A stretch of 10,605 nucleotides of DNA from Gelatoporia subvermispora B. Lineage: Eukaryota > Basidiomycota > Agaricomycetes > Polyporales > Gelatoporiaceae. Both the position numbers and the translations under genes were made by a program. This document shows, one piece after another, positions 1-8,640 of this stretch. Each line of letters begins with the position of its first letter. The first letter of the stretch is position 1. The stretch spans positions 1 through 10,605 of the forward strand of contig KB445848.1 of NCBI GenBank assembly GCA_000320605.2, written 5' to 3'. Under the pieces are notes generated by a model. It worked only from the letters and a program-made list of their open reading frames with translations. It was not told the origin of the DNA and searched no databases.

Positions 1-268
1 GCCTACGCCGTTCAGGTTCTTGACTGCATCGATAAACGGGGGCTATGAAACGTGTCAACGTTGGTCAGCGTGACGCATATATTCGGTGAGAAGGACGGAC
101 GAGGTCGGAAAGAGACAACGCGGGGCCGCGCTTGACCTCCTCTTCGAGGTCCTCGATCTTCCTTGAGAGGAGGGATGGCGTGGGGCGGGCACCATCCTCG
201 TCGACGGGGGCCTCGCTCTGCTTGACATAGTTCGAAAAGGACTTGACGGTACCCAAGAGACGACTCAT
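1..268 (-). CDS. Ppo / linoleate diol synthase-like fatty-acid dioxygenase, N-terminal exons (partial)
   Basis: Seen: ATG at 268-266 in a good Kozak context (GCCGCCAAAATG), 56 codons to 101, a 58-nt intron (43-100), then an in-frame exon from 42 to the window edge. Spliced, this gives about 70 residues, including KIEDLEEEVKRG, a GPALSLSDL segment and, across the junction, PPFIDAVKNLNGVG. Known family: this N-terminal pattern (charged helix, ALSLSDL-like segment, IDAVKN) fits my recollection of basidiomycete haem-peroxidase/P450 fusion enzymes of about 1,000 residues that oxygenate linoleic or oleic acid to oxylipins. The peroxidase and P450 domains would lie beyond the left edge, so no catalytic residue is visible and integrity cannot be judged. 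The window also holds a second copy in the same orientation near its right end. Without splicing, the frame runs on through the intron to a stop at 65, giving an ORF of only 67 residues. The assignment rests on a short, non-catalytic stretch. Confidence 0.62.
43..100 (-). other. Spliceosomal intron 1 of the left dioxygenase gene
   Basis: The donor is GTCCGT (100-95), the branch-like CTGAC lies in ACGCTGACC, and the acceptor is TTTCATAG ending at 43. The length is 58 nt and the phase 0. Removing it joins SLSDL to PPFIDAVKNLNG, which fits the family N-terminus better than the read-through (VRPSHRIYASR, stop). The donor is weaker than the usual fungal GTRNGT. Confidence 0.55.
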
Positions 269-436
269 TTTGGCGGCAGGAGCTGGAGGTGAGGACGGGG
301 AAGGATGTGGAGATACGGGGGCGGCGCGAGGGGTCTATAAGGGCGGGCTAGCAGCGCGCTTGGAAAAGGAAGTCGAACGTCAATAATAAGTCGGCGGGCG
401 GTGGCTGTCGCGGAGGCAGGCACTCGCCGGAACTGG
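269..436 (-). promoter_or_regulatory. Putative core promoter / 5' leader of the left dioxygenase gene
   Basis: Directly upstream of the ATG, the minus strand is strongly pyrimidine-rich (about 269-311, CCTTCCCCGTCCTCACC-type sequence), as is common near fungal transcription starts. About 70 nt upstream is a weak TATA-like TTATAGA (341-335), preceded by GCCCGCCC. The exact start site and any factor sites cannot be told from sequence alone. Confidence 0.3.
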
Positions 437-1070
437 TGTCACGAACGGCCGGGATGAAAGCGCGTTCATTTGTCTGGTTCTTCTTCCCCGCCTCTCGCGT
501 CCCAGGGTCCTGCTTCTGGCGCCCGATCCCAGATTTGTTGTTCAACAGAACCTGCCATCACAGCCACCTCCCCGCCCCCTCCGCCCGATCGGGCTCCCCC
601 TCGCTCCTCGCTCCTCGCTATCAGGCCATAGAGCTACTGTGGGCGATCGATTCTGCGTTGAGCGCGATCGCGCGCACGTGCGCCAGTGAGGAACATCGTG
701 TACACACAGTCGAGCTCGAGCAGGCTGGAGCAGCGAGTACCTTCCATGCCAGCCGTCAATTGCGCTGGATCTGTGCAATAGATTCAGCGCAGCGCGTGAA
801 CAATTCAGCCACGCTCGATTCGACGTCAGATGCGCCCGCCCGCGCACAGCGAGCGAGGCGGTGTCCGGTGGGCGCCCTCTGCCCACGCGAGCAAGTCCGG
901 TACCGGAGTGGTGTGGATAGAAGACGAGGCGGTGGGCGAGCCATATGCAGGCGTGCTGAATTTGTCGAGGGGCAGCGCCAGGCGCACAGGGCGCGTGGGT
1001 AGGCGGTCCTGCCTCCTGCGATCCCCGTGAGAAGCTTCCGGCCCAAGGCAATCGAGGCGGATCGAGCCCC

Positions 1071-1125
1071 GCGCATTGAACGCGCATTGAACGCGCATTG
1101 AACGCGCATTGAACGCGCATTGCAC
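1071..1125. repeat. 11-bp minisatellite, five units
   Basis: GCGCATTGAAC is repeated in tandem at 1071, 1082, 1093 and 1104 without a mismatch. The fifth unit, at 1115, has one change (GCGCATTGCAC). Because 11 is not a multiple of three, the array reads open in several minus frames as repeated RVQCAFNARSM, which creates spurious ORFs. Confidence 0.95.
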
Positions 1126-2432
1126 GCTCCTGCCTGCTTTCGTCGTCAGCTCTGTCTCCGAGCCCGTCAGCGAGACGATCACCTTGCCTGCCTGTTGTGC
1201 CCGACTTGACGCGAGGAACGGACTAGCGGGCTGGATTCGAGGTACGCCCCTGCCGGGCCCGCAGCGCTGGCCGCAACGCGTGATGCACGCTGAGCATCAG
1301 CCCGGATGTGCCAATGCGAGTGTGATGTGACGCACCGAGAGCCAAGCAGAATCACAAGCGATCTTCAATCATTGAGCAAGCGACGCTTTGCCGAGGGCGC
1401 TTGCAGTGCGCGCTCGCGGGAAGCGCATATGCAACGAGGATGTGCGAGTGCGTCACAGCGCGGCGTGCATGTCGTCGAGTACGTCTGTGGCCTGAGCAGC
1501 CGCGAGCGTAGCGAGACTCGTCGACCGCGCTCGGCAGAGCACCAGTCTGCACCGCGTGGTAGACGGCCCCGCGCCCCGCGGCGAGATGTGTGTGCGCTCA
1601 CTCGACTGCAGCCGCCACCATGTGTCCCGTCCTCCCCTTCATCTCCGTCTCTCAGTCTCATTCTCGTTCGGCTGACATCGTGTCTCTCGTGCTGATCACA
1701 CCCATCCCGACAACGGCATGCACCCGTCCGACGCACGACGACCTTCGAAGCACATCGCATCCGACTCTATGCGTCTCGCCCGACGATCCGCGCGCGCGCG
1801 GAACATTTGCGGCCAACGCAGGACAGGGAGGGAGGACGACGCGACGCTCTCGAGCATATGGGATCCCGTGAGTTCTCTTTTTCATTTCTCCTGCTGTTTG
1901 CTGTCCATCTCCGCGGACAACACCGGCGAGCACACTGGCAGACTCGACATGCGCGGCGTGCAGAGCGCAGAGACACACTCGGGCGGCGGCGGCGCATTCG
2001 CGCTGCGATGCACCGTCTTGTCGTCCCCCCTCTCGCAGCCGCGCCCGCCGACGTCGTGCTCTGCGTCGTCGCGCCCTCCCGTATGCAGCACAGCTCAGCC
2101 CTTCGCCGTCGTGCATTGTGCCCGCGAATCCTTCGACCCACTCAACGAGGACTTTGTGCCCGCCGGCGCGGACGTCCCCCTCTTTGCAGTTGCAGCCCGC
2201 CACGCCGAGTGCACGCCAACACGGACGTCGTGCGCACCGTGTCGCCGGGGGCGCGACAGCACGTGGTGCAGAGCGTCGGGCCCGGCCGACGTGCTTTGTC
2301 CCGACGGGAACGCTCCTCCCTCGACAGCGCGTCCGCGTCCGTGGATTTGATGCGCCGCGATGCAGCAGCAAGTCCCCCGCTGCGCGTCTACCTGCTCGAG
2401 ACACCCAGCACATACGACATCGACGGCGAGTA

Positions 2433-2453
2433 ATGCGCGCACGCGCGCGCGCG
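2433..2453. repeat. Alternating purine-pyrimidine (CG-rich) tract, Z-DNA-prone
   Basis: Twenty-one bases alternate purine and pyrimidine without a break, nearly all CG steps. Similar tracts lie at 1789-1800 (six CG steps) and 3331-3340. Such tracts can adopt Z-form under supercoiling; function here is unknown. Confidence 0.7.
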
Positions 2454-3458
2454 GGCAAGTCTCCGTACACACCGCAACATGCTGCGTCCCCGGCGGCAGC
2501 GCAGACGTCATGTGAGAACCGGTATCCGAGGAGGCAAGTGGATTTCATATACGTTCTATTCGCTGAGGTCTACTCTACACAGACAGGTCTTCTCGTCCGG
2601 TATGTACACGACCGCCCCGCGTTCCTGGCCCGGGCGCTGCTCTCGACAACGCCGAGACTGCAGCCCGCGGCGATATCCAGCGCGCCAAGAAAGCCCCCCT
2701 CCCGCTATCCTCCTTGGCTGTCTCGCTCGCCGACGACGCTCTCGGCCCTCCTCAACGCATTGCTCCCGAGCCCGCCATCGAACTAATCAGCCCGTCTGCT
2801 TGCGCCGCGCGCCGTGTCGGCCGTCTTAGGTCTTGGGCGCCGTGGCATCGATGCCCTCGCCGTTTCCTACACCAAGTACGCGCTTGCTCTCCCGCGTCGA
2901 GTCCCCCAGCTGGCGACGCCCCCAACCCTCGGACGCCCCTCGGACGTCACGACACAGCTACGCGTGCCTCGACGGCACTGCGGGCGGCGTCCACGTGTCG
3001 ACTTTGCACTGCGCCCCCGCCGATGCACCCGACGACACTCAGCCGGCGGAGAAAGACTGGCGGCACCCCGGCATTCTCGGACAGTCTCCTCGTACACGGA
3101 GCACGGTGCGACAGAACGCGATGAGGTGCCCCGGGCACTAGGGCGTTGCCCGTGTTTCCGCTGCACGCAGCACCCGTGCCGCCGCCCCTCGAGTCTCGGA
3201 GCACATGGCTCGCCGTCTCTGTCTGCCGCGCTGGGACGCTCAAGGTGAAGCCCGCTCAGGCCAGGGTCGCCGGTTCGGCCTACAACTCTCATCGCGCGCG
3301 GGGGACGGCGCGCCTTAGGGTGCCGTCTCTGCGCGCGCGCCGGGGGACCACCGACGGACCTCTGACAACGTCCACACGCTGGGCGGTCTGATCTCTTCGC
3401 ACGGCCGTTGTCTCTCAGCGTGCTGCTTGGCTAGGTCCTCATGCGCAAATCGTAGCCC

Positions 3459-3482
3459 CTCGTCTCGTCTCGTCTCGTCTCG
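3459..3482. repeat. CTCGT pentanucleotide microsatellite
   Basis: CTCGT is repeated 4.8 times without mismatch. Nothing around it suggests a gene. Confidence 0.95.
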
Positions 3483-3646
3483 ACGCGGCCTCTCCGCCGC
3501 CCGCTACTCGTGACGCATGCACTATGCAGTGCGACTCCCTGGCGCGCCCGGTCGCTGTCCCGCTCATCGAGAGTCTACCTGTACCGTACGCGCGCGTCTG
3601 TCTACAGTAGTCTACCAGCGAACCAAATGACGTACGTGACGCTTTC

Positions 3647-3666
3647 TGCGCGCGCACGCGCGCGCG
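3647..3666. repeat. Alternating CG tract, Z-DNA-prone
   Basis: Twenty bases alternate pyrimidine and purine (TGCGCGCGCACGCGCGCGCG). It is the second long tract of this kind in the spacer. Confidence 0.7.
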
Positions 3667-3840
3667 ATGTTCGGACGAGCGGGCGACGTTCTGCGCAGGT
3701 GTGAGTATGTGCGTCGGGTACATCGCAACTACTGCCAGGCACGAGCGGGAGCACGGGTGCGAGTGTGAGCGCGCAAATCCGGACCGCCCACACGTGATGG
3801 TGCGAGCGCGCCCGCCCGTGAGAAGGTCGAATTCAGTCCG

Positions 3841-3866
3841 CCCGCGCCGCCCGCCGCCCGCCGCCC
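3841..3866 (-). repeat. CCGCCCG heptamer repeat, possible G-quadruplex on the minus strand
   Basis: CCGCCCG occurs at 3847 and 3854, with a partial third unit at 3861. The minus strand has four GGG tracts separated by 4-, 4- and 6-nt loops, which satisfies a common G-quadruplex pattern. No gene start is evident next to it. Confidence 0.55.
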
Positions 3867-4562
3867 AGCACTTTGCACCGTGCACGTCGTGACGCGTCGG
3901 GCCCGCGAACATGAGCAACCCGCGCTCGGTGCACGGCTGCGACTCGGACGACCGCCAGCATGCGAACAGCGCCATCTCCTGGGGAACCGCCGGGCTGTGT
4001 CCGACTCCGGACGAACGGGTAGGTCACCTCCTCGTTTGCGTTACGGCGCACTCACCGAGCTGGATGTGCAGGTGCAGACGGCGTCGCTGCTTTCTGTGAG
4101 GCGGGCCGCGGGCGTGAACATGAGCGTGGACGGCTGCGTGAGAAGTGAACCGCCGAACCTACCTAGATGAGACCGCCGACCTGTGGCCTGTAAGCGCGAG
4201 CGCGTTAGCGTTGAGCGACGCGATGCACGCCACACTCGTCAACGCGGGACGCACCTGGAGGCTGGCCCCGCTCTCGGCACGCCGACTTTGAATATTTGCA
4301 GCCGCCTGAGAAGTGCTCCGGGTGACGTGTTAGCATTCGAACAGCGGCCGGACAAATTTACAGACTCACCGCACACAGACTCGCGCGACTAGGCGGCGCC
4401 GCGCCGCGCAATGGCGTGCTCGCCGTTATCGACATCGTCCCCGCCGTCCTACTCATCGTGCCCCGATCGCGTGGTCACCGAGCAGGCCAACCACAAAGCA
4501 GTAGTGAGCACCGCGCCCGCAAACAGTGTGTTATCACCCACCGTGTCTGCTGAATGGACAAG

Positions 4563-4579
4563 TACTCGAGTCTCGAGTA
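4563..4579. repeat. 17-nt perfect palindrome (8-bp arms, 1-nt centre)
   Basis: TACTCGAG and CTCGAGTA flank a single T and contain two XhoI-type CTCGAG sites. It could be a dimeric protein-binding site or chance; nothing links it to a gene. Confidence 0.5.
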
Positions 4580-5254
4580 TAGAGGAGCGAAGAAGCGAAG
4601 GACGACAAGAGGACGATGTCCCCTCTCCCCCAAACCCGCCGCTTCTTATACCCCTCGCCCGCGCCCAGACCACCACGCTCACGACTGCGTACCTCCGTGC
4701 GTCCACACCGCATCTCCGCACCCGCCCCGTCCTCATCACACCGGAATTTTGCATGGAGACCACAAGCGAGCGAGGCCCGCCGGTGGCCCGGGCCCGCCGC
4801 GCCTGATTTTTCCCAGCGGCATGCTGGCATGCTGCCACGCACGTCCGCTTGTGTCGTGCAGTTTCAGCACGCCGGGTGGGTGCCGTGCGGAATTCGGGTA
4901 CGGAGGAGAACATTGTATGCCCCGCCGCGCGCGATTCCACCGACTACGGGCGACGGAGCACACCTGGACGTGCCACGTCGCATGCACTCGCCAGCGCGCC
5001 GTCTCTAGGCCGCATGGTGGAGGGCAATTCGTTCACGTTGGACCCTGGATTGTAGAGAGTTACGTTGTGAGTGGGAAACTCCTGTTTTGCTATGCTACTT
5101 GCGAGCCCGCGGCCGGCCGCTCTCTGTATCTACCTCGGATTATCATTGTTTGGAAAATGAAGGTTGTTCGACGATTGTGTGTATGCCTGCTCCTGCCTTG
5201 GGATGCAGCCTGCGTCGCAGGGAAGCTAGGATCGCACAGGGGACACTTGGCGTG

Positions 5255-5273
5255 CTCCGAAGGTACTTCGGAG
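5255..5273. repeat. Short inverted repeat / hairpin
   Basis: CTCCGAAG and CTTCGGAG form an 8-bp stem around a GTA loop. It lies just inside the shift from GC-rich to AT-rich sequence. There is no U-tract or gene end to support a terminator role. Confidence 0.4.
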
Positions 5274-5681
5274 GAGCAGGACGTAAGTGATCCCATACGT
5301 TACGTTCCGCGTCTTCGGCGGAGTCTGCAGACACCGCTTGGCACCTCGCAACTGTGATGCGCCGACCGCCGAGTGGTGCCTCGCTCACACTGTATGCGAT
5401 TTGTCGGTGTGCATCGTGCAACCTCCGCAAATAGCATTGCCACGGAACCGCATGGAAAACCTGGGCGTAACCCATCTTGGCCTGAGATATACGAGCCACG
5501 AGGGGTTTGCATAGATGCACCTCTAATAGTCTATTCACCTTGCACATGGAGTATACGGTTATACCACTGATTGCGAGATAGCACTGGGCCGGAAGGTATT
5601 TGTACATCTTGTAGTCTGCATGTGATTTGGTACTTTCCGAGCAACAAGTCTTGGTAGAGACAGCTTCTATTCTTCATATCT

Positions 5682-6446
5682 GCTTGTTCTCGTCGTTGGG
5701 AAATACTAAGCAATGTGTCGATGCTGAATGTTCTTGTTATCGAGAACAGTTGATGATCCAGTGGGGTGTTGCGAAACCTGTAAGATACCCAATGTATTGC
5801 AACATCGTATTGTTACTGAGAACAATTAATGATCCAGCGAGGTGTTACCGTGTTACGAGACCTTGTAAGAGATCGATCATTCCGCAACATCGGAATCCGA
5901 TGCGGATTATTGTTGAGCACAGTTGATGATCTAGCGGGGTGTTTCGGAACTCTTTAGAGGGTTCTCGTGGTTCCTATGTTCTCCTATACATAACTTGAAC
6001 ACATTTTAATAAACACTGGTCTTAGAAGCCGAGAATCTTTGCCCTTTCCGTGTTTACATCCCTTAGTCAGTGTTTCTGCCATCGGGAAATAGCAATGTAT
6101 CACTACTAAATGTTATTGTTATTGAGAACACTTGATGATTGAGCAGGGTGTTGCAACACCCTGTAAGATCTCCGATGTCCTGCAACATCACATTTACATC
6201 AAGAGCAGTTGATGATTGAGTGAGGTGTTATGAGACCCTGTAAGAGATCAATCATCAAGCATTTCGCAACATTGGATTATTGTTAAGGGCAGCTGATGAT
6301 CAAGCAGGGTGTTTTGGAACTCTTCAAAGTGTTCTCGTAGTCCCCATATTCTTCTATACATATCTTGAACACATTCTAACAAACATCAATCTTAGAAGCC
6401 GAGAATCTTTGCCCTTTTTGTGTTTACATCCCTTACTTAGCCAGTG
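5682..6446. repeat. Higher-order tandem repeat, two units of about 387 and 378 bp
   Basis: Unit 1 (5682-6068) and unit 2 (6069-6446) match in order from GGGAAATA...GCAATGT through to GAAGCCGAGAATCTTTGCCC and TGTTTACATCCCTTA. Each unit holds three related sub-copies beginning with GAG/GGG-ACAGTTGATGAT and running into a GGTGTT core and (in the first two) CTGTAAGA: 5742, 5818 and 5915 in unit 1, and 6124, 6203 and 6287 in unit 2. Sub-copies in matching places (5915 and 6287, both continuing GGAACTCTT) resemble each other more than neighbours do. So a triplicated module formed first and the whole unit was then duplicated. Base composition is AT-richer than either flank. No terminal repeats or transposase are visible, so its origin is open. 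Confidence 0.9.
6146..6161. repeat. 16-nt perfect palindrome inside repeat unit 2
   Basis: GGGTGTTGCAACACCC is self-complementary over all 16 bases. It sits at the GGTGTT core of the first sub-copy of unit 2. The matching place in unit 1 (GGGGTGTTGCGAAACCTG) has only part of the symmetry, so the palindrome is either newly made or lost in unit 1. Confidence 0.6.
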
Positions 6447-6820
6447 CTTTTTTAATTCTTGAACACGCCCTGAGACCTTTGTCTCCTGATGCAGTATTCT
6501 CAGAGGTTCCCAAGTCTGATGTTACTACTGCCAAGAAGCTCACATTGTTTCGTACATTAGTATTTCGTCTCCTTAGTTCTGGCCTGCATACACATGTCGT
6601 GAAGTCTCTCAAAGCCCAAAGGCAGTACTGGTGCATATCCGTAACAGCCTTACATTCTATGAGCAGCGCAACAATACCGGCCCTGGGTGAGTCACCCGCA
6701 CCCGGTGCAAAGCACTATACAGGCCAAACGCTTAATTGTACACAAATTGACAATCAGGATTCAAAATGTAAAGAAGGTGCGCAATCAGTCACTGATTTCA
6801 CAGAAAGTAGTACATCTTAG
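6380..6820 (+). CDS. Unrecognised open reading frame or coding remnant at the repeat edge
   Basis: The frame is open for 146 codons between a TAA at 6377 and the stop at 6818-6820, in AT-rich sequence where stops are frequent, so it may be or have been coding. It lacks an early ATG; only an internal ATG (about 6658) and non-ATG starts are present. The translation includes LEAENLCPFCVYIPYLASAF and KSDVTTAKKLTLFRTLVFRL, and no family comes to mind. The first part lies within repeat unit 2; unit 1 carries the same frame (LEAENLCPFRVYIP) but ends in TAG. Upstream, CTAAC followed 15 nt later by TCTTAG (ending 6395) looks like an intron 3' end. A GTGAGT at 6687 with an AATCAG acceptor at 6757 would form a 71-nt intron leading to an early stop. 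It could be a 3'-terminal exon, a remnant, or chance. Confidence 0.28.
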   Translation, partial: QTSILEAENLCPFCVYIPYLASAFLILEHALRPLSPDAVFSEVPKSDVTTAKKLTLFRTLVFRLLSSGLHTHVVKSLKAQRQYWCISVTALHSMSSATIPALGESPAPGAKHYTGQTLNCTQIDNQDSKCKEGAQSVTDFTESSTS

Positions 6821-7166
6821 AGATGCGAGCGAAACAAAGCACAAGAATTGCGGAAATATACACCAGCAGGGATTGTATCCGTATCTTGTCTAAAATAAGT
6901 ATATTGGCCTAGTCCACCGCCAAAATGACTGGGCAGGCAACACATCACGTCACCGTCGGATACACTGGCGCCCATTTGATGGCCTGGAGCACTGCTTATC
7001 AAATGATGTGCAAATTTTCCGTAGCTGTTTGATTTTCCCTGAAGCATAGCAAATACACGTATCCGTCTGTGTTGCAACCTTTAGCAGTTTGCGTCTAATC
7101 CTCACACCTCCCCGAGTCCTCACTGCTTCATGTCAAGCAGGACATCCAGTGACATTGTTCCTCTAG
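6821..7166. other. Spacer with no recognised gene
   Basis: A minus-strand frame of 86 codons (6817-7077) occupies most of it, including an SVSDGDVMCCLPSHFGGG segment, but it has no recognised domain, start signal or splice context. I see no RNA gene or repeat. Confidence 0.35.
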
Positions 7167-7814
7167 CACCATGCATGCATTAAAGCTTATCAAAACATTT
7201 GCAAGATTGTTTGTGAGCACTGCATCATAGGTGAGCATTCAACTCGCATAGCACTGACACCATATTTTGCAGTCCCGCAAGCAACACACAATGTGCATGG
7301 GCTGCGCAAAGCACAGCCGGTGATAAGGCCCAAGAAGGAGACTCAGAAACTGGGAGAGCACTGTGAGACATTCTTAAATTTAATTTCTCATGTGGTTGTA
7401 CTGACCCATGGGCCGTTTCCCATTTGCAGCATCCTTTCAGACCTCCTGGGCTCATCAGATTCACACCGAAGGCCATAGCAAGGCAAAGCATAACGCGCGC
7501 CCTGCACGTCGTAGCTACGTTGCGCCTATGGTTGACATAAGCGCTGGACAATTCGATGGTAAATTTTGCAGTCCCGCGACCGTTGCACAGCATGTATGGC
7601 CTGCAGTGGTCTCCAAACAGGGCTGGTAAGCCTCGAGAAGGACAGCCTAGCCAACAACAGATCTGGTAAGTTATCAGACAGTGTCATTGGACTCTAACAG
7701 CACCCTCTGTGACATTCTTACAGCGAATCTAGAAACCAACAAGATCCGAGGAGAATCCTACTCAAGGACACTGGCAAGTACAGATTCGGACTGTTCACTG
7801 AGATCACAACTTGA
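7167..7814 (+). CDS. Possible spliced gene of unknown function (three exons, start not found)
   Basis: Three pieces join in one frame. The first is an open stretch from 7167 to 7362; intron 7363-7429 (GTGAGA donor, CTGAC, TTTGCAG; 67 nt) follows. The second exon is 7430-7625. The next intron is 7626-7723 (GTAAGC to TTACAG), and the last exon 7724-7814 ends in TGA. The final acceptor has a near-ideal branch (CTCTAAC) and works equally with a second donor, GTAAGT at 7666. That donor gives a 58-nt intron and an alternative 66-residue product starting at ATG 7556. The shared C-terminus reads ESRNQQDPRRILLKDTGKY, then RFGLFTEITT. No family is recognised, no ATG opens the long model, and the exons overlap copies of the decayed array. 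A 122-codon minus frame (7225-7593) competes. The splice sites are visible; expression and function are unknown. Confidence 0.25.
7666..7723 (+). other. Strong intron-like segment
   Basis: GTAAGT at 7666, CTCTAAC about 25 nt before the end, and TTCTTACAG ending at 7723; total 58 nt. This is an excellent match to basidiomycete intron structure. Splicing it joins two open frames (codon TG|C) into a 66-residue product with a proper ATG at 7556 and stop at 7812-7814. Confidence 0.45.
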
Positions 7815-8177
7815 ACCATAGTTCCCAAGGTGAGCCCGAGACACAGTCTTGCCTCCCTGTTCTGGAATCTGGAATGACATTGATTTAATTGCAATTCCCC
7901 TAGCTCACCGCTCGCTAGAACCCCAGCAACACAGAAGATAAATTCACACACCTCCAGCCTCTCGTACCACCCTCGTGGTATTTGTAAGCGCCTGTCAAGC
8001 CGACCGCATATTTCGCGGTCCCGTGAGTGCAGTGTCACACACGTGGGCTTCACATGAGATGGGGGCATCCATGTGACATGCACGGAGGGCGTTCAATGTG
8101 CACTAGACCTGCGGGCCGCAAGGGACAATCCAGCAAGGTACACGGAGGCAAGTCATTCTCCCAGCTTTGCCTCGTCT

Positions 8178-8640
8178 TGTAATTTGGACTCACCTGCTCT
8201 CCATCAGCATCGAGAATCTTGATATTCCTGATAATTGCATTCCAACGCTCTGGAATGCGCATCGCACGTGAGCGACGCCTCCTACGTGCACTCAACTCGG
8301 AGAGTCAGAATGAGGTCGACGGAACGATAAGCACCCGCCAATCTGACAAGCTATTCCGCGGTCCGGCGAGCGTAGTGTCACGCACGTGGGCTGCACATGA
8401 GGTAAGGACATCCGTAAGATGTGCACAGAGAGCGTTCGATGTGCGCTGGACCTGCGGGCCACAAGAGACGATCCAGCAAGGCACACCGAGGCGAGTCATT
8501 CTCAGCTTTGCCTCATCTTGTAAAGTTGTAATTTGCGCTCACCTGCTCTCTATCCGCATTGGCAACCTTGATTTCTCTGAGGATCACATTTCGACGCTCC
8601 TGAACCCGCCGCGAGCGTGAGCGACCCATCCTACGTGTAT
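8178..8640 (-). pseudogene. Duplicated exon-like segment on the minus strand of the array, unknown family
   Basis: Two array copies (near 8193-8290 and 8543-8640) encode related minus-strand peptides: ERWNAIIRNIKILDADGEQ and ERRNVILREIKVANADREQ. Each follows an Arg/Ser-rich run and ends at a donor-like site (CAG|GTGAGT or CAG|GTGAGC). Protein-level similarity plus a shared donor suggests a former exon of a repeated gene. In the right copy the frame stays open upstream through SPDREIMCQISRRLS. In the left copy the matching upstream frame meets a stop and a frame change. No family is recognised and no full gene can be built. Confidence 0.3.
8237..8258. repeat. Inverted repeat with 8-bp arms
   Basis: GCATTCCA and TGGAATGC flank ACGCTC. 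The corresponding place in the next array copy (ACATTTCGACGCTCCTGAACC) has lost the symmetry, so it is probably incidental. Confidence 0.4.

Larger units (their letters stand above)
437..5060. other. GC-rich spacer without a supportable gene
   Basis: This stretch is GC-rich, so long open frames arise on both strands by chance. Their translations are dominated by Arg, Pro, Ala, Ser and His without recognisable domains, and they overlap each other. I looked for conserved dioxygenase or P450 motifs and saw none. It does hold short tandem repeats (1071-1125, 3459-3482, 3847-3866), alternating CG tracts and a perfect palindrome (4563-4579), listed separately. A GTATGT donor-like site at about 2600, followed by a CTGCAG acceptor about 65 nt later and a reading frame beginning GDIQRAKKAPLPLSSLAVSL, is the only weak hint of a decayed spliced gene. 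Confidence 0.5.

Noticed and set aside
436..1120. Overlapping 188- and 192-codon frames on opposite strands upstream of the left dioxygenase
   Set aside because: The minus frame starts within the 11-bp minisatellite (repeated RVQCAFNARSM). Both look like GC-rich chance frames in a promoter region.
1658..2548. Minus-strand frame of 296 codons
   Set aside because: The translation is an Arg/Ala/Cys-rich shadow of CpG-rich DNA. Several other long frames overlap it on both strands and no motif is visible.
4554..5357. Plus-strand frame of 267 codons, the longest in the GC-rich spacer
   Set aside because: Its first two thirds are Pro/His/Arg-rich low-complexity sequence in GC-rich DNA, where stops are rare. 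It crosses the composition boundary without a change of character that would suggest a domain, and I recognise nothing in it.
5143..5607. Minus-strand frame of 154 codons
   Set aside because: No recognised domain; it overlaps the plus-strand frame and a hairpin and spans the composition boundary. Plausible by length alone but unsupported.
5682..6446. CRISPR-like array
   Set aside because: Repeats are long, diverged and nested, with no uniform short repeats and unique spacers, and the genome is eukaryotic.
7225..7593. Minus-strand frame of 122 codons
   Set aside because: It lies opposite the plus-strand model that has well-formed introns and overlaps two copies of the decayed array. No motif supports it.
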